A stretch of 64,000 nucleotides of DNA. Origin: Modestobacter marinus (GTDB taxonomy: Bacteria; Actinomycetota; Actinomycetes; Mycobacteriales; Geodermatophilaceae). Below, piece after piece: positions 34,349-42,768 of this stretch. The stretch covers positions 53,557-117,556 of the forward strand of contig NZ_JABGCH010000016.1 of assembly GCF_019799945.1 (NCBI RefSeq). The letters run 5' to 3'. The notes below the pieces were generated by a model. That model worked only from the letters and a program-made list of their open reading frames with translations. It was not told the origin of the DNA and ran no database searches. Both the position numbers and the translations under genes were made by a program. Each line of letters begins with the position of its first letter. Positions within the stretch are counted from its first letter, which is position 1.

Positions 34349-35446
34349 TCAGGCCCCGAGGTGGCTGGTGTCGTTGACCAGCCGGACCGAGGTGCGCCCG
34401 TCGGAGGACCAGGTGACCGTCGACAGCGACGCCGCCTCCAGGAACACCCGGTGCACGATGTCGTCGCCCACGCCGAGCCCGGCCGCGAGCAGCAGCTTGA
34501 TCGGCGTGACGTGGCTGACCAGCAGGATGGTCTTGCCCGCGTGCCGCTCGAGGACCCGGGTGCGGGCCCGGGCGACCCGGGTGGAGACGTCGGCGACCGA
34601 CTCGCCGCCGGGCGGGCGGACGTCGGTCGTGCCGGACCACCGCCGGAAGGCCAGCGGGCTCATCTGCCGCGCCTCGTCGGCGGTGAGCCCCTCCCAGGCA
34701 CCGAAGTCGAGCTCGCGCAGGTCGGCGTCGACCTCGACCGGGACGCCGAGCACCGCCGCCGCGGCCTCGGCCGTCTGCCGGGTGCGCTGCATCGGGGAGG
34801 CGACGATGACGTCGATCCCCCGGCCGGCCAGGTGCAGGGCTGCGGCCTCGGCGTCCGCTCGTCCGACCTGCGACAACGGCAGGTCGCTACTGCCACTGAA
34901 CCGACGCTCCGGCGTGTGCTCGGTCCGCCCGTGACGCAACAGGTGGGTGACCGTCGTCACCACGGGGGCCGGCTCGGCGGCGGGCTGGACGTCGTCCTCG
35001 ACCACCACCGGCTCGGCGGCGACGTCCCGGCGCACCGGCTTGCCGTCCATCGCGCTGTTGGCCAGCGCGTCGGCGGCACCGTTCTGCGCGCGGGGCACCC
35101 AGGTGTAGCGCACCGTGCCCAGCTGCCGGGCGATGTCCCGGGCCTGGACGGCGAGCTTCTGCATGTCCGGGTGCTTGATCTTCCAGCGACCCGACATCTG
35201 CTCGACGACGAGCTTGGAGTCCATCCGCACCTCGACGGCGGCGGTGGGGTCGAGGTCCAGAGCGGCCTGCAGCCCGGCGACCAGCCCGCCGTACTCGGCG
35301 ACGTTGTTGGTGGCCCGTCCCACGGACTCGGCCCGCTCGGCGAGCAGCCGCCCGGTCTCGGCGTCGCGGACGAGGGCGCCGTAGCCCGCGGGGCCGGGGT
35401 TGCCCCGCGACCCGCCGTCCGCCTCCACGATCAGGCGGCGGCTCAC
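34349..35446 (-). CDS. Bifunctional RNase HI / acid phosphatase
   Basis: A 365-residue two-domain protein, the actinobacterial type (Rv2228c-like). Residues ~1-130 are RNase HI: VEADGGSRGNPGPAGYGALV (Asp in EADGGS), NNVAEYGGLVAGL (Glu), VRMDSKLVVEQM (Asp) and WVPRAQNGAADALAN (Asp). Residues ~165-365 are a histidine phosphatase: LLRHGRTEHTPERRFSG with catalytic His, ELDFGAWEGLT and LLVSHVTPIKLLL. It removes RNA-DNA hybrids and hydrolyses a phosphate ester. GTG 35446 overlaps the zinc-ribbon gene stop as GTGA. Third gene of the Nif3 operon. Confidence 0.93.
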   Translation of the reverse strand: MSRRLIVEADGGSRGNPGPAGYGALVRDAETGRLLAERAESVGRATNNVAEYGGLVAGLQAALDLDPTAAVEVRMDSKLVVEQMSGRWKIKHPDMQKLAVQARDIARQLGTVRYTWVPRAQNGAADALANSAMDGKPVRRDVAAEPVVVEDDVQPAAEPAPVVTTVTHLLRHGRTEHTPERRFSGSSDLPLSQVGRADAEAAALHLAGRGIDVIVASPMQRTRQTAEAAAAVLGVPVEVDADLRELDFGAWEGLTADEARQMSPLAFRRWSGTTDVRPPGGESVADVSTRVARARTRVLERHAGKTILLVSHVTPIKLLLAAGLGVGDDIVHRVFLEAASLSTVTWSSDGRTSVRLVNDTSHLGA

Positions 35447-36183
35447 AGGCCGGAGTCCGCCGTGCGCACGAGGATCCGCCCGCAGTTCTCGCAGCGGATC
35501 ACGGTGTGCGGGTCGGTGTTGCGCGCGGCGGACAACTCGGTGCCGTACAGCTCGATCCGGCAGCCCTCGCACCGTCGGGCGTGCAGGTGCGCAGCGCCGG
35601 TGCCACCCGTCTGCTTGGCGATCCGGTCGTACAGCGCCAGCAGCGGCGGCGTCACCGAGGCGGCGATCTCGTCCCGCTTGGCCTGGTGCATCTTTGTCTG
35701 GTCGGCGATCTGGGCCAGCGCCTCGTCGCGGCGCTGAGTGGCCCGCTCCTCCTCGGCCGTCGCCGCGGCGAGCCCCGCCTGCGCGGCGGCGAGCGCGGCG
35801 TCGGCGGCCTCCCGGCGCTCCATCAGCTCGAGCACCTGGTCCTCCAGGTCCGACTGGCGCCGCTTGAGCGACTCCAGCTCGTGCTGCAGCCCGGTGATCT
35901 CCTTGGCCGTCGCGGACCCGGAGTCGATCCGCGTCTGGTCCCGGCCGGCGCGCTGGGTGACGGTGTCGACGTCTGCCTCAAGCCGCTTCTGCTCGCGGTC
36001 GAGGTCGCGGACCTCGGTCTCGGCGCGTACGACGTCGTCGGCGAGAGTGCGCTGCGCCTCCTGGGCCGCCTGGACGGCGGCCAGCTCGGGGAGCGTGCGC
36101 TTGCGGTGGGCCAGCTGCGCGAGAGCGACGTCCTCGGCGGCGAGGGCCAGCAGCTTCTGCTGCTCGAAGTGGTCGGCCTGCAC
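35443..36183 (-). CDS. Coiled-coil zinc-ribbon protein (CT398-like)
   Basis: A 246-residue protein: a long antiparallel coiled coil (residues ~10-180, rich in Ala/Glu/Arg heptads) followed by a C4 zinc ribbon with RRCEGCRIELY and IRCENCGRILVR. The family is conserved in bacteria, and in actinobacteria lies between Nif3 and RNase HI as here. Function is unproven; a nucleic-acid or ribosome-related role is suspected. ATG 36183. Confidence 0.88.
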   Translation of the reverse strand: MQADHFEQQKLLALAAEDVALAQLAHRKRTLPELAAVQAAQEAQRTLADDVVRAETEVRDLDREQKRLEADVDTVTQRAGRDQTRIDSGSATAKEITGLQHELESLKRRQSDLEDQVLELMERREAADAALAAAQAGLAAATAEEERATQRRDEALAQIADQTKMHQAKRDEIAASVTPPLLALYDRIAKQTGGTGAAHLHARRCEGCRIELYGTELSAARNTDPHTVIRCENCGRILVRTADSGL

Positions 36184-36227
36184 CGGCTCAACCTACCGGG
36201 ACGGGCAGCCGGCCACGCCGGCCCGGC

Positions 36228-37127
36228 TCAGCCGGCCGGAGGCGGGACGTCGGGCCCGCTCGCGGCGCGGCTGGGGACCTGCCATGCCCAGGGGTCGGTG
36301 CGCTCGGCGGAGACCGTGACGGCGACCCGGTCACCGAGATCGCGGCGGAGCAGGTCCGCGGCCACCGGCACCCAGGGCCGTTCGCTCGCGTAGTGCGCCA
36401 CGTCGCACAGCGCGGGACCGGGCTCCTCGAGCGCCTCGGAGACCAGGTGGTGCTTGAGGTCGCTGGTCAGGAAGACGTCGGCGCCCGCCGACGCCGCCGC
36501 CGGGAGCAGGGAGCCGCCACTCCCACCGCAGACCGCGACGGTCCGGATGAGCCGGCCGGGATCTCCGGCGACCCGCACGCCCCCCGGGGTGCCGGGGAGC
36601 GCGGTGGCCACCCGCTCACTGAACTCGCGCAGGCTGATGGCCTCCGGCAGCGTCCCGATCCGCCCCAGGCCGACGCCCGGCGCGACCGGCTCGAGTGGCG
36701 CGGTGTCGACCAGACCGAGTGCTCCGGCGAGCGCGTCGCTGACCCCGTGGCCGGCCGCTCGGTCGGCGTTGGTGTGCGCGACGAACAGGCCGATGCCCGC
36801 GCGGATGAGGCGGTGGACCAGGCGGCCCTTGGGGTCGGTGGCCGGGACACCGTGCACGGGGGTGAGCAGCAGGGGGTGGTGGGTGACCAGGAGGTCGACC
36901 CCTGCGGCGACGGCCTCGTCGACGACGGCCGCCGTGGGGTCGACGGCGACGAGCACCGAGCGCACGGTCTCGGCGGGGTCGCCGCACACCAGGCCGACGG
37001 CGTCCCAGCCCTCGGCGAGCGCGGGGTCGTAGCGCGCCTCCAGGGCGGCGACCACCTCCGCGAGCGGAACGCCGGGTTCCGGCGGGTGCGAGCTCGTCGT
37101 CAGGTCCAGGTGCGTCGGGGGTGCCAC
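36228..37127 (-). CDS. Nif3-like dinuclear metal-centre protein
   Basis: A 299-residue member of the NIF3/YbgI family. Motifs: EGWDAVGLVCGD, VDLLVTHHPLLL (His-His), FVAHTNADRA (His/Asp), and ADVFLTSDLKHHLVSEALE with the C-terminal VAHYASERPW (His and Glu). It may act as a GTP cyclohydrolase-like hydrolase or metal chaperone; the true reaction is not settled. GTG 37127 starts VAPPTHLDL. It begins the operon Nif3 - zinc ribbon - RNase HI. Confidence 0.88.
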   Translation of the reverse strand: MAPPTHLDLTTSSHPPEPGVPLAEVVAALEARYDPALAEGWDAVGLVCGDPAETVRSVLVAVDPTAAVVDEAVAAGVDLLVTHHPLLLTPVHGVPATDPKGRLVHRLIRAGIGLFVAHTNADRAAGHGVSDALAGALGLVDTAPLEPVAPGVGLGRIGTLPEAISLREFSERVATALPGTPGGVRVAGDPGRLIRTVAVCGGSGGSLLPAAASAGADVFLTSDLKHHLVSEALEEPGPALCDVAHYASERPWVPVAADLLRRDLGDRVAVTVSAERTDPWAWQVPSRAASGPDVPPPAG

Positions 37128-37541
37128 GGTCCGGACTGTAAGTGAGCTGCCGGACCGTCGTCCGCGGTCCGAGGGTGGGCCGTGCACCCGGCCGGAGAGC
37201 CCGCGATGGAGACGTGGGTCACGTCCGCACGGCACCAGAGCCCGCCGATGATCTCTGGACAGCCCGCTGGGTGTCGTCAGGAGCCGCCAAGAGGCCTCTG
37301 CAGCCGAAGTCGATCTGGACGAAGCAGTTCCCCGATCGACGGCAGAAGCTGCCACCCAGGGCGGCGTGTCCGGGTACGCCAGGAGCTTGCGGGACGGCTG
37401 TGACCTCTGGGACTCCGCGCAACGTCCCGGACATTTGACCCCGTCCGAACCGCACCCGTGTAATTCCCTCGTCGTCACGGCGGGTGACGGCACGGCAACC
37501 GTTCGAGCGGCGGCCGGCTCGAAGACGCAGGGGGACGATTC
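37128..37541. other. 414-bp intergenic region upstream of whiB and nif3
   Basis: No gene is supported here. It has locally lower GC and holds promoters in both directions; the whiB promoter near its right end is listed separately. Short readings on either strand have no family resemblance. Confidence 0.6.
37435..37464 (+). promoter_or_regulatory. Putative whiB promoter
   Basis: TTGACC (37435-37440) and TGTAAT (37459-37464) with an 18-bp spacer, about 80 bp upstream of the whiB start. Both hexamers are near the vegetative consensus and stand out in this GC-rich context. Confidence 0.55.
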
Positions 37542-37544
37542 GTG

Positions 37545-37955
37545 ATGGCTGAGATCTCGTGGCTCGATGAGTACCGCGCCGCTGCCGTGGCGGCCACGCC
37601 CGCGGCGTACGAGCAGGACGTGCTCGGAGTGCGCTCCGCCGGGGTCGCGTTCGACGCCGGCTTCGCTGACGCCGGGTACGGCGCCACCAGCTTCTCCGGG
37701 TTCGCCGGTGCCGGCTACGGCGACCCGGAGGCCGGCGAGCAGACGTGGCGCGAGCGGGCGCTGTGCGCCGAGACCGACCCCGAGGCGTTCTTCCCGGAGA
37801 AGGGTGGCTCCACCCGCGAGGCGAAGAAGGTCTGCACCGGGTGCGAGGTCCGGGCCGAGTGCCTGGAGTACGCGCTGGCCAACGACGAGCGCTTCGGCAT
37901 CTGGGGCGGGCTCTCCGAGCGGGAGCGTCGCCGGCTGCGCCGTCGCGCCGCCTGA
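37545..37955 (+). CDS. whiB: WhiB-family regulator (WhiB2/WhmD type)
   Basis: A 136-residue iron-sulfur regulator of cell division or development. Four cluster Cys are seen: ALCAETDPEAFFPEKGG, then KKVCTGCEVRAECLEYAL. The tryptophan turn is GIWGGLSERERRRLRRR. EAFFPEKGGSTREAK and NDERFGIWGG match the WhiB/WhmD (WhiB2) subgroup rather than WhiB1 or WhiB7. The N-terminal ~65 residues are an Ala/Gly/Tyr-rich extension. GGGGGA at about 37530 serves ATG 37545 or the GTG one codon earlier. Confidence 0.92.
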   Translation: MAEISWLDEYRAAAVAATPAAYEQDVLGVRSAGVAFDAGFADAGYGATSFSGFAGAGYGDPEAGEQTWRERALCAETDPEAFFPEKGGSTREAKKVCTGCEVRAECLEYALANDERFGIWGGLSERERRRLRRRAA

Positions 37956-37958
37956 CGA

Positions 37959-38483
37959 CTACCCCGGGGGCGGCCCGTCCCCGGGTGCGACCGGTCGCAC
38001 CATGGCGACGCGCTCGCCGTGCCGGTCGAGCCCCAGTTCCACCTCGCGGACCCGCAGCGCTCGCAGCCCCGGCGTCAGCCGGGTGGTGACGCGCCAGCCG
38101 TGCCGGGCGTAGAACGGGGCGTTCCACGGGACGTCGGCGTAGGTCAGCAGGGTGACCCTGTCCGCGCCCGCCTCCCGGGCCGCCGTGACGACGGCGGCGA
38201 GCAGCGCTCCCCCGATCCCCCGCCGACCGGCCGCGGGGTGCACGGACAGCTGCTCGAGATGAACCGCGCCGGCCACGAGCTGCAGGACGGCGAAGCCCCG
38301 CACCGGCCGCCCGGCCACCAGCACCCGCCAGGCCCGCGACCGCTCCGCCGCACTCGCCGGCGGAGGCAGGTCGGTGATCCCCAGCGGCCGGAAGAGCTCG
38401 TCGGCCGCCGCCTCGACCGCGGGCAGCTGCGCGAAGTCGTCGGGTTCTGCGATCCGCACGACCGGCATCTCCTGGTCGCCCAT
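37959..38483 (-). CDS. GNAT family N-acetyltransferase
   Basis: A 174-residue acetyl-CoA-dependent transferase. The acetyl-CoA loop lies in LEQLSVHPAAGRRGIGGALL (RRGIGG, about residue 95), with ADRVTLLTYADVPWNAPFYARHGW after it, the usual GNAT ending. Acceptor unknown. ATG 38483 starts MGDQEMPVVRIAEPDD. Longer upstream readings cross the 16-bp repeat array and are not coding. Convergent with whiB, 3 bp apart. Confidence 0.88.
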   Translation of the reverse strand: MGDQEMPVVRIAEPDDFAQLPAVEAAADELFRPLGITDLPPPASAAERSRAWRVLVAGRPVRGFAVLQLVAGAVHLEQLSVHPAAGRRGIGGALLAAVVTAAREAGADRVTLLTYADVPWNAPFYARHGWRVTTRLTPGLRALRVREVELGLDRHGERVAMVRPVAPGDGPPPG

Positions 38484-38547
38484 CGACGTTTCACTCCCTT
38501 GGCCGGCATTGCCCGTCGCGTTGCATCGGGTCGCCGAGACCCATGTC

Positions 38548-38659
38548 GACTCGTCACCTTGCCGACTCGTCACCTTGCCGACCCGGGCCCATGTCGACCC
38601 GGGCCCATGTCGACGTGTCGCCTCACCGACTCGACGCCATGCAGACTCGGCGACTCCCC
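38548..38659. repeat. 16-bp tandem repeat array, seven units
   Basis: Seven consecutive units each begin with GAC at an exact 16-bp period (38548, 38564, 38580, 38596, 38612, 38628, 38644). Units 1-2 are GACTCGTCACCTTGCC, units 3-4 are GACCCGGGCCCATGTC, and units 5-7 are diverged. The preceding 16 bp (38532-38547) end in CCATGTC and may be an eighth, worn unit. Sixteen is not a multiple of three, so this is not a protein repeat. Confidence 0.8.
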
Positions 38660-38920
38660 TCATCCCGCACCTCCGCGCCGATCTCGCGTTGGCTGCGCAG
38701 CGACGCCGGCCAGCTGACCGGCCTCGCCCCCCTCGTCCTGGCCGCGCTCGGCGCCGTGCTGGCACTCGGTGGCTCGGTCCTGCAGCTCCTCGCCGCCTTC
38801 CCGCGCGACCGGCACCGGCTGCCGGCCGGCGTCGCCGCGAGCCTCGGTCTCGTGGCTCTGGGCAGCGTCGCCACCGTGCTGCACTTCCTGTCCCCGCTGG
38901 GCCGGGCGCTGACCACCTGA
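38639..38920 (+). CDS. Small two-helix membrane protein, unknown
   Basis: A 93-residue protein with two clear membrane helices (LAPLVLAALGAVLALGGSVLQLLAAF and LPAGVAASLGLVALGSVATVLHFL) joined by a short charged loop. No family recognised. The ATG at 38639 lies in the sixth unit of the 16-bp array; earlier starts would translate the repeats and are less likely. No good Shine-Dalgarno is seen, so the start and even the gene are uncertain. Confidence 0.5.
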   Translation: MQTRRLPSSRTSAPISRWLRSDAGQLTGLAPLVLAALGAVLALGGSVLQLLAAFPRDRHRLPAGVAASLGLVALGSVATVLHFLSPLGRALTT

Positions 38921-38938
38921 CTGCTGGACTGAGCCCGG

Positions 38939-41900
38939 TCACCCCACGACGGGGTCGGACTCCTCGTCCGCGGTGAACGCTGCCCACAGCGCCGCGTAGG
39001 CCCCGCCCGCGGCCAACAGCACCTCGTGCGGCCCCACCTCCACGACCCGCCCGTGGTCGAGCACGACCACCCGGTCGGCGCGGGCAGCGGTGGTCAGCCG
39101 ATGGGCGACGACCAGCGTCGTCCGCCGCCGGGCCACCGCGTCGGCCGCGCGGGTCACCGCGGCCTCGGTGGCCAGGTCCAGCGAGGCGGTCGCCTCGTCG
39201 AACAGCAGGACGTCGGGGTCCACGAGCTCCGCGCGGGCCAGCGCCAGCAGCTGCCGCTGCCCCGCCGATAGCGACCGGCCCCGCTCCCCCACGCGGGTGC
39301 GGTAGCCCTGCGGCAGCGCCGCGACCATGTCGTGCGCGCCCACCGCCCGCGCGGCCGCCTCCACCTCCGCATCCGAGGCCGCCGGCCGGCCGTAGGCGAT
39401 CGCGTCGCGGACCGTGCCCTCGAACAGGTACGCCTCCTGCGGCACGACACCCAGCCGCGACCGGTACTGCGCGAGGTCCAGCGACCGGAGGTCTTCGCCG
39501 TCCACGCACACCGCCCCGGACGTCGGGTCGTAGAAGCGGGCGACCAGCTTCACCACCGTCGACTTGCCGGCGCCCGTCTCCCCCACCAGCGCCACCGTCT
39601 CGCCGGGCGTGACCGTCAGCGACACGTCCCGCAGGGCCGGGGTCCGCGCGCCGGTGTAGGCGAACGTCACGTCGGCCAGCCGCACCTCGCCGCGGAGCCG
39701 GCCGACCGGGCGGGGGTCGGCGGCCGGCGGGGTGGACGTCGGGGTGCGCAGCAGGTCGCGCAGCCGGCGCAGCCCCACCGACGCCTGCTGGTAGCTGTCG
39801 AACACCTGCGACAGCTGCTGCACCGGGGAGAAGAACGTGTCCACGTAGAGGACGAAGGCGATGAGGACGCCGGCGGTGATGCTCCCCGAGGTCAGCCGCG
39901 CGGCCCCGACGGCGAGCACCGCGGCGGCGGCGACCTCGGAGAGGAACTCGACGAACGGGAAGTACGTCGCGATGTACCGCTGAGCCCGCAGCCGCACGTC
40001 CCGGTAGCGCTGCGCGTGCCCCTGGAAGACGGCGTCCGCGCGCTCCGTGCGGTCGAACGCCTGGACGACCCGGACGCCGGCGACGTCCTCCTGCAGCCGG
40101 GCGTTCACCGCGCTCACCCGCTCACGGGCCTCGGTGTAGGCCGGCACCGACCGGGCCCGAAACCACACCGTCGCGATGACGAGCACCGGCAGGGTGGCGA
40201 CGAGGACGAGCGCGAGCTCGACGTCGAACAGGAACAGCGCCACCAGCACCCCGACCAGGGTGAGCAGGCTGACCACCGCGGTGGTCAGCCCGGTCTGCAG
40301 GAACGCCGACAGCGCGTCGACGTCGGTGGTCATCCGGGTCATGATCCGGCCGCCGAGCTCGCGCTCGTAGTAGTCCAGACCGAGCCGCTGGAGCTGGGCG
40401 AACGTCTTCACCCGCAGCGTGTAGAGCAGCCGCTCCCCGGTCCGCCCGGTCAGCCACGCGGCGGCCCGGGCGACCGACCAGTCGGCGAGCACCACGGCCA
40501 GCGCGATCCCGGAGACGCCGAGCAGCAGTGGCAGGGACGCCGAGGCGATGCCGTCGTCCACGCCCTTCCGAACCAGCGCGGGGATCGCCAGCTGTGCGGC
40601 CGTGTCCAGCGCGACGAGGACGAGCGCCCCCGCGAGCGTCCACCGGAAGGGGCGGAGCAGCCCGCGCAGCGAGAAGTGCGGATCGGCGGCGCGGGACCGG
40701 GTGGCGGGGACGTCCGGCTCGTCCACGGTGGGCGGCAGCCGGTCGACGAGCGCCCGCAGCGACTCCGTCGGGGCGGCGGCAGCCAGCGTCGCGCCGCGGC
40801 CGCCGATGGAGGCGGTCGCGGTGCGCAGCGCCCCGTCGTCCTCCGGCTGCGGTTCGAGGTCCGGCCAGGCCGACGGCGTCACACCTGCGGACGGCGCGGG
40901 CGACGGCACGCCGAGGTCGTCCACCGCGCCTGACAACAGCGCACGGAACAGCGGCGACCGGGCCTCGAGCTCCCCCACCGTGCCGACGTCGACCACCCGG
41001 CCCGCATCGAGCACGGCCACCCGGTCGGCGAGCGCCAGCGTGGAGCGGCGGTGCGCCACCAGCAGCGTCGTCCGGCCGCGCACCTCCTCGCGCAGCGCGG
41101 CGTGGATCCTCGCCTCGACGGCGGCGTCCACCGCCGAGGTGGCGTCGTCGAGGACCAGCACCCGCGGGCCGGTCAGCAGCGCCCGGGCCAGCGCGACCCG
41201 CTGCCGCTGCCCGCCGGAGAGGGTGAGCCCCTGCTCGCCCACGACCGTGTCGTAGCCCTCGGGCAGCTCGGCGATGAACCCGTCCGCCTGGGCCGCCCGG
41301 GCCGCGGCGCGCACCTCGGCGTCGGTGGCGTCGGGGCGGCCGAGGGCGATGTTGGTCCGAACGGTGTCGGAGAACAGGAAGCTGTCCTCGAACACGACGC
41401 CGAGCGCGCGCCGCAGCGAACCGGTCTCCAGCTCACGGACGTCGCAGCCCCCGATGCGCACGGCGCCCGCGGACGGGTCGTAGAACCGGGGCAGCAGCGC
41501 GACCACGCTCGACTTGCCCGAGCCCGAGGTGCCCACCAGCGCGAGGGTCTCCCCCGGCCGGACCCGCAGCGACACCCCCGTCAGCACCGGCCGGTCGGTG
41601 CGGTGGCCGAAGGTGACGTCGTCCAGTTCGACCGTCAGCGGCCCGGCGGGCAGCCGGCGGGTGCCCGGAACCAGGTCCGGCCGGGCGTCGATCACCTCCA
41701 GCACGCGCTCCACACCCGCGCGGGCCTGCTGCCCGATGGTCAGCACGGCGGCCAGCTGGCGCACCGGCGAGACGAGCGCGGCGAGGTAGGCGGAGAAGGC
41801 GAGGAACGTGCCGAGCGAGATCGAGCCGCGCAGCGCCAGCCACCCGCCCAGGGCGAGCACCCCGACCTGGCCGAGCGCCGGGACCGCCTGCAGCAGCGGG

Positions 41901-42685
41901 TTGTAGCGCGAGGTGAAGGCGACGACCCGCATCCGGGCGCCGAACAGCCGCCGCGCCCCGGCGTCCACGCGGTCGAGCTCGCGCTCTTCCTGCCCGAAGC
42001 CCTTGACCACGCGTACGCCCGTGACGGCGGCCTCCACGTCCCCGGCGACGACGCCGGCCTGCTGCTGCGCCGCCCAGTTCGCCGGGAACAGGTCGCGCCG
42101 GGAGCGGAGCCCCAGCCACCACAGCGCCGGGCCGACCGCGATCGCGACCAGGGTGAGCAGCGGCGAGAGCCAGGCCATGACGCCGAGGGAGACGAGGAAC
42201 AGCAGCGCGTTGCCGGTCAGGTTGGGCAGGAAGGCGAGCAGCCCCTGGACGAGGGTGACGTCGCTGATCGCGCGACTGACCGTCTGCCCGGTGTGCAGCC
42301 GGTCCTGCCCCGGCCCGTCGAGCCGCCCGAGCGCCGCGTGGACGTCGTTGCGCAGGTCCATCTGCACGTCCAGCGACAGCCGCCCGGCCAGGAAGCGCCG
42401 CACGAAGCCCGCCGCGAACCGCAGCGCCCCCGCCGCCACCAGCGCCACCAGGAACGGCGTGACGTCGACCGGGCCGCCGTCCTGCACCCCGGCGACCACC
42501 CGGTCCACGACCGCACGGACCAGCAGCGGCACCCCGGCGGCAATCACGGAGCCGACCAGCGCGGCGGCGAAGGCCCCGACCAGGTCCCCGCGGTGGCGCA
42601 GGCAGTAGCCCGTCAGGCGGCGCAACCAGCCGCCTCGCGCGGTCCCCTCCTGCTCGGTCGCGACCCGGTCGGCGAGGGCCGTCAC
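38939..42685 (-). CDS. Fused ABC exporter (TMD-NBD-TMD-NBD)
   Basis: A 1248-residue full transporter in one chain, each half like MsbA/BmrA-type exporters. Half 1: helices to ~residue 330, then Walker A GTSGSGKSSVV, signature LSGGQRQRVALARALL and Walker B LVLDDATSAVD. Half 2: helices from ~residue 680, Walker A GETGAGKSTVV, signature LSAGQRQLLALARAEL and DVLLFDEATASLD. Half 1 has Asp (DDATS) at the catalytic Glu position, while half 2 keeps Glu, so site 1 is likely degenerate, as in heterodimeric exporters. The halves are joined by a polar linker of about 70 residues. Probably a lipid or drug exporter. Confidence 0.92.
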   Translation of the reverse strand: MTALADRVATEQEGTARGGWLRRLTGYCLRHRGDLVGAFAAALVGSVIAAGVPLLVRAVVDRVVAGVQDGGPVDVTPFLVALVAAGALRFAAGFVRRFLAGRLSLDVQMDLRNDVHAALGRLDGPGQDRLHTGQTVSRAISDVTLVQGLLAFLPNLTGNALLFLVSLGVMAWLSPLLTLVAIAVGPALWWLGLRSRRDLFPANWAAQQQAGVVAGDVEAAVTGVRVVKGFGQEERELDRVDAGARRLFGARMRVVAFTSRYNPLLQAVPALGQVGVLALGGWLALRGSISLGTFLAFSAYLAALVSPVRQLAAVLTIGQQARAGVERVLEVIDARPDLVPGTRRLPAGPLTVELDDVTFGHRTDRPVLTGVSLRVRPGETLALVGTSGSGKSSVVALLPRFYDPSAGAVRIGGCDVRELETGSLRRALGVVFEDSFLFSDTVRTNIALGRPDATDAEVRAAARAAQADGFIAELPEGYDTVVGEQGLTLSGGQRQRVALARALLTGPRVLVLDDATSAVDAAVEARIHAALREEVRGRTTLLVAHRRSTLALADRVAVLDAGRVVDVGTVGELEARSPLFRALLSGAVDDLGVPSPAPSAGVTPSAWPDLEPQPEDDGALRTATASIGGRGATLAAAAPTESLRALVDRLPPTVDEPDVPATRSRAADPHFSLRGLLRPFRWTLAGALVLVALDTAAQLAIPALVRKGVDDGIASASLPLLLGVSGIALAVVLADWSVARAAAWLTGRTGERLLYTLRVKTFAQLQRLGLDYYERELGGRIMTRMTTDVDALSAFLQTGLTTAVVSLLTLVGVLVALFLFDVELALVLVATLPVLVIATVWFRARSVPAYTEARERVSAVNARLQEDVAGVRVVQAFDRTERADAVFQGHAQRYRDVRLRAQRYIATYFPFVEFLSEVAAAAVLAVGAARLTSGSITAGVLIAFVLYVDTFFSPVQQLSQVFDSYQQASVGLRRLRDLLRTPTSTPPAADPRPVGRLRGEVRLADVTFAYTGARTPALRDVSLTVTPGETVALVGETGAGKSTVVKLVARFYDPTSGAVCVDGEDLRSLDLAQYRSRLGVVPQEAYLFEGTVRDAIAYGRPAASDAEVEAAARAVGAHDMVAALPQGYRTRVGERGRSLSAGQRQLLALARAELVDPDVLLFDEATASLDLATEAAVTRAADAVARRRTTLVVAHRLTTAARADRVVVLDHGRVVEVGPHEVLLAAGGAYAALWAAFTADEESDPVVG

Positions 42686-42768
42686 GAGGCGATGGGGGGA
42701 CGCGGCACGACGTCCAGTGTGCGACGAGCCGTCGCGACGCGCCGCGATCGGGGTGACAGGCTGCCGGG

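Noticed and set aside
38532-38659. CRISPR-like array
   Set aside because: Units are contiguous with a 16-bp period and no spacers, and no cas genes are near.
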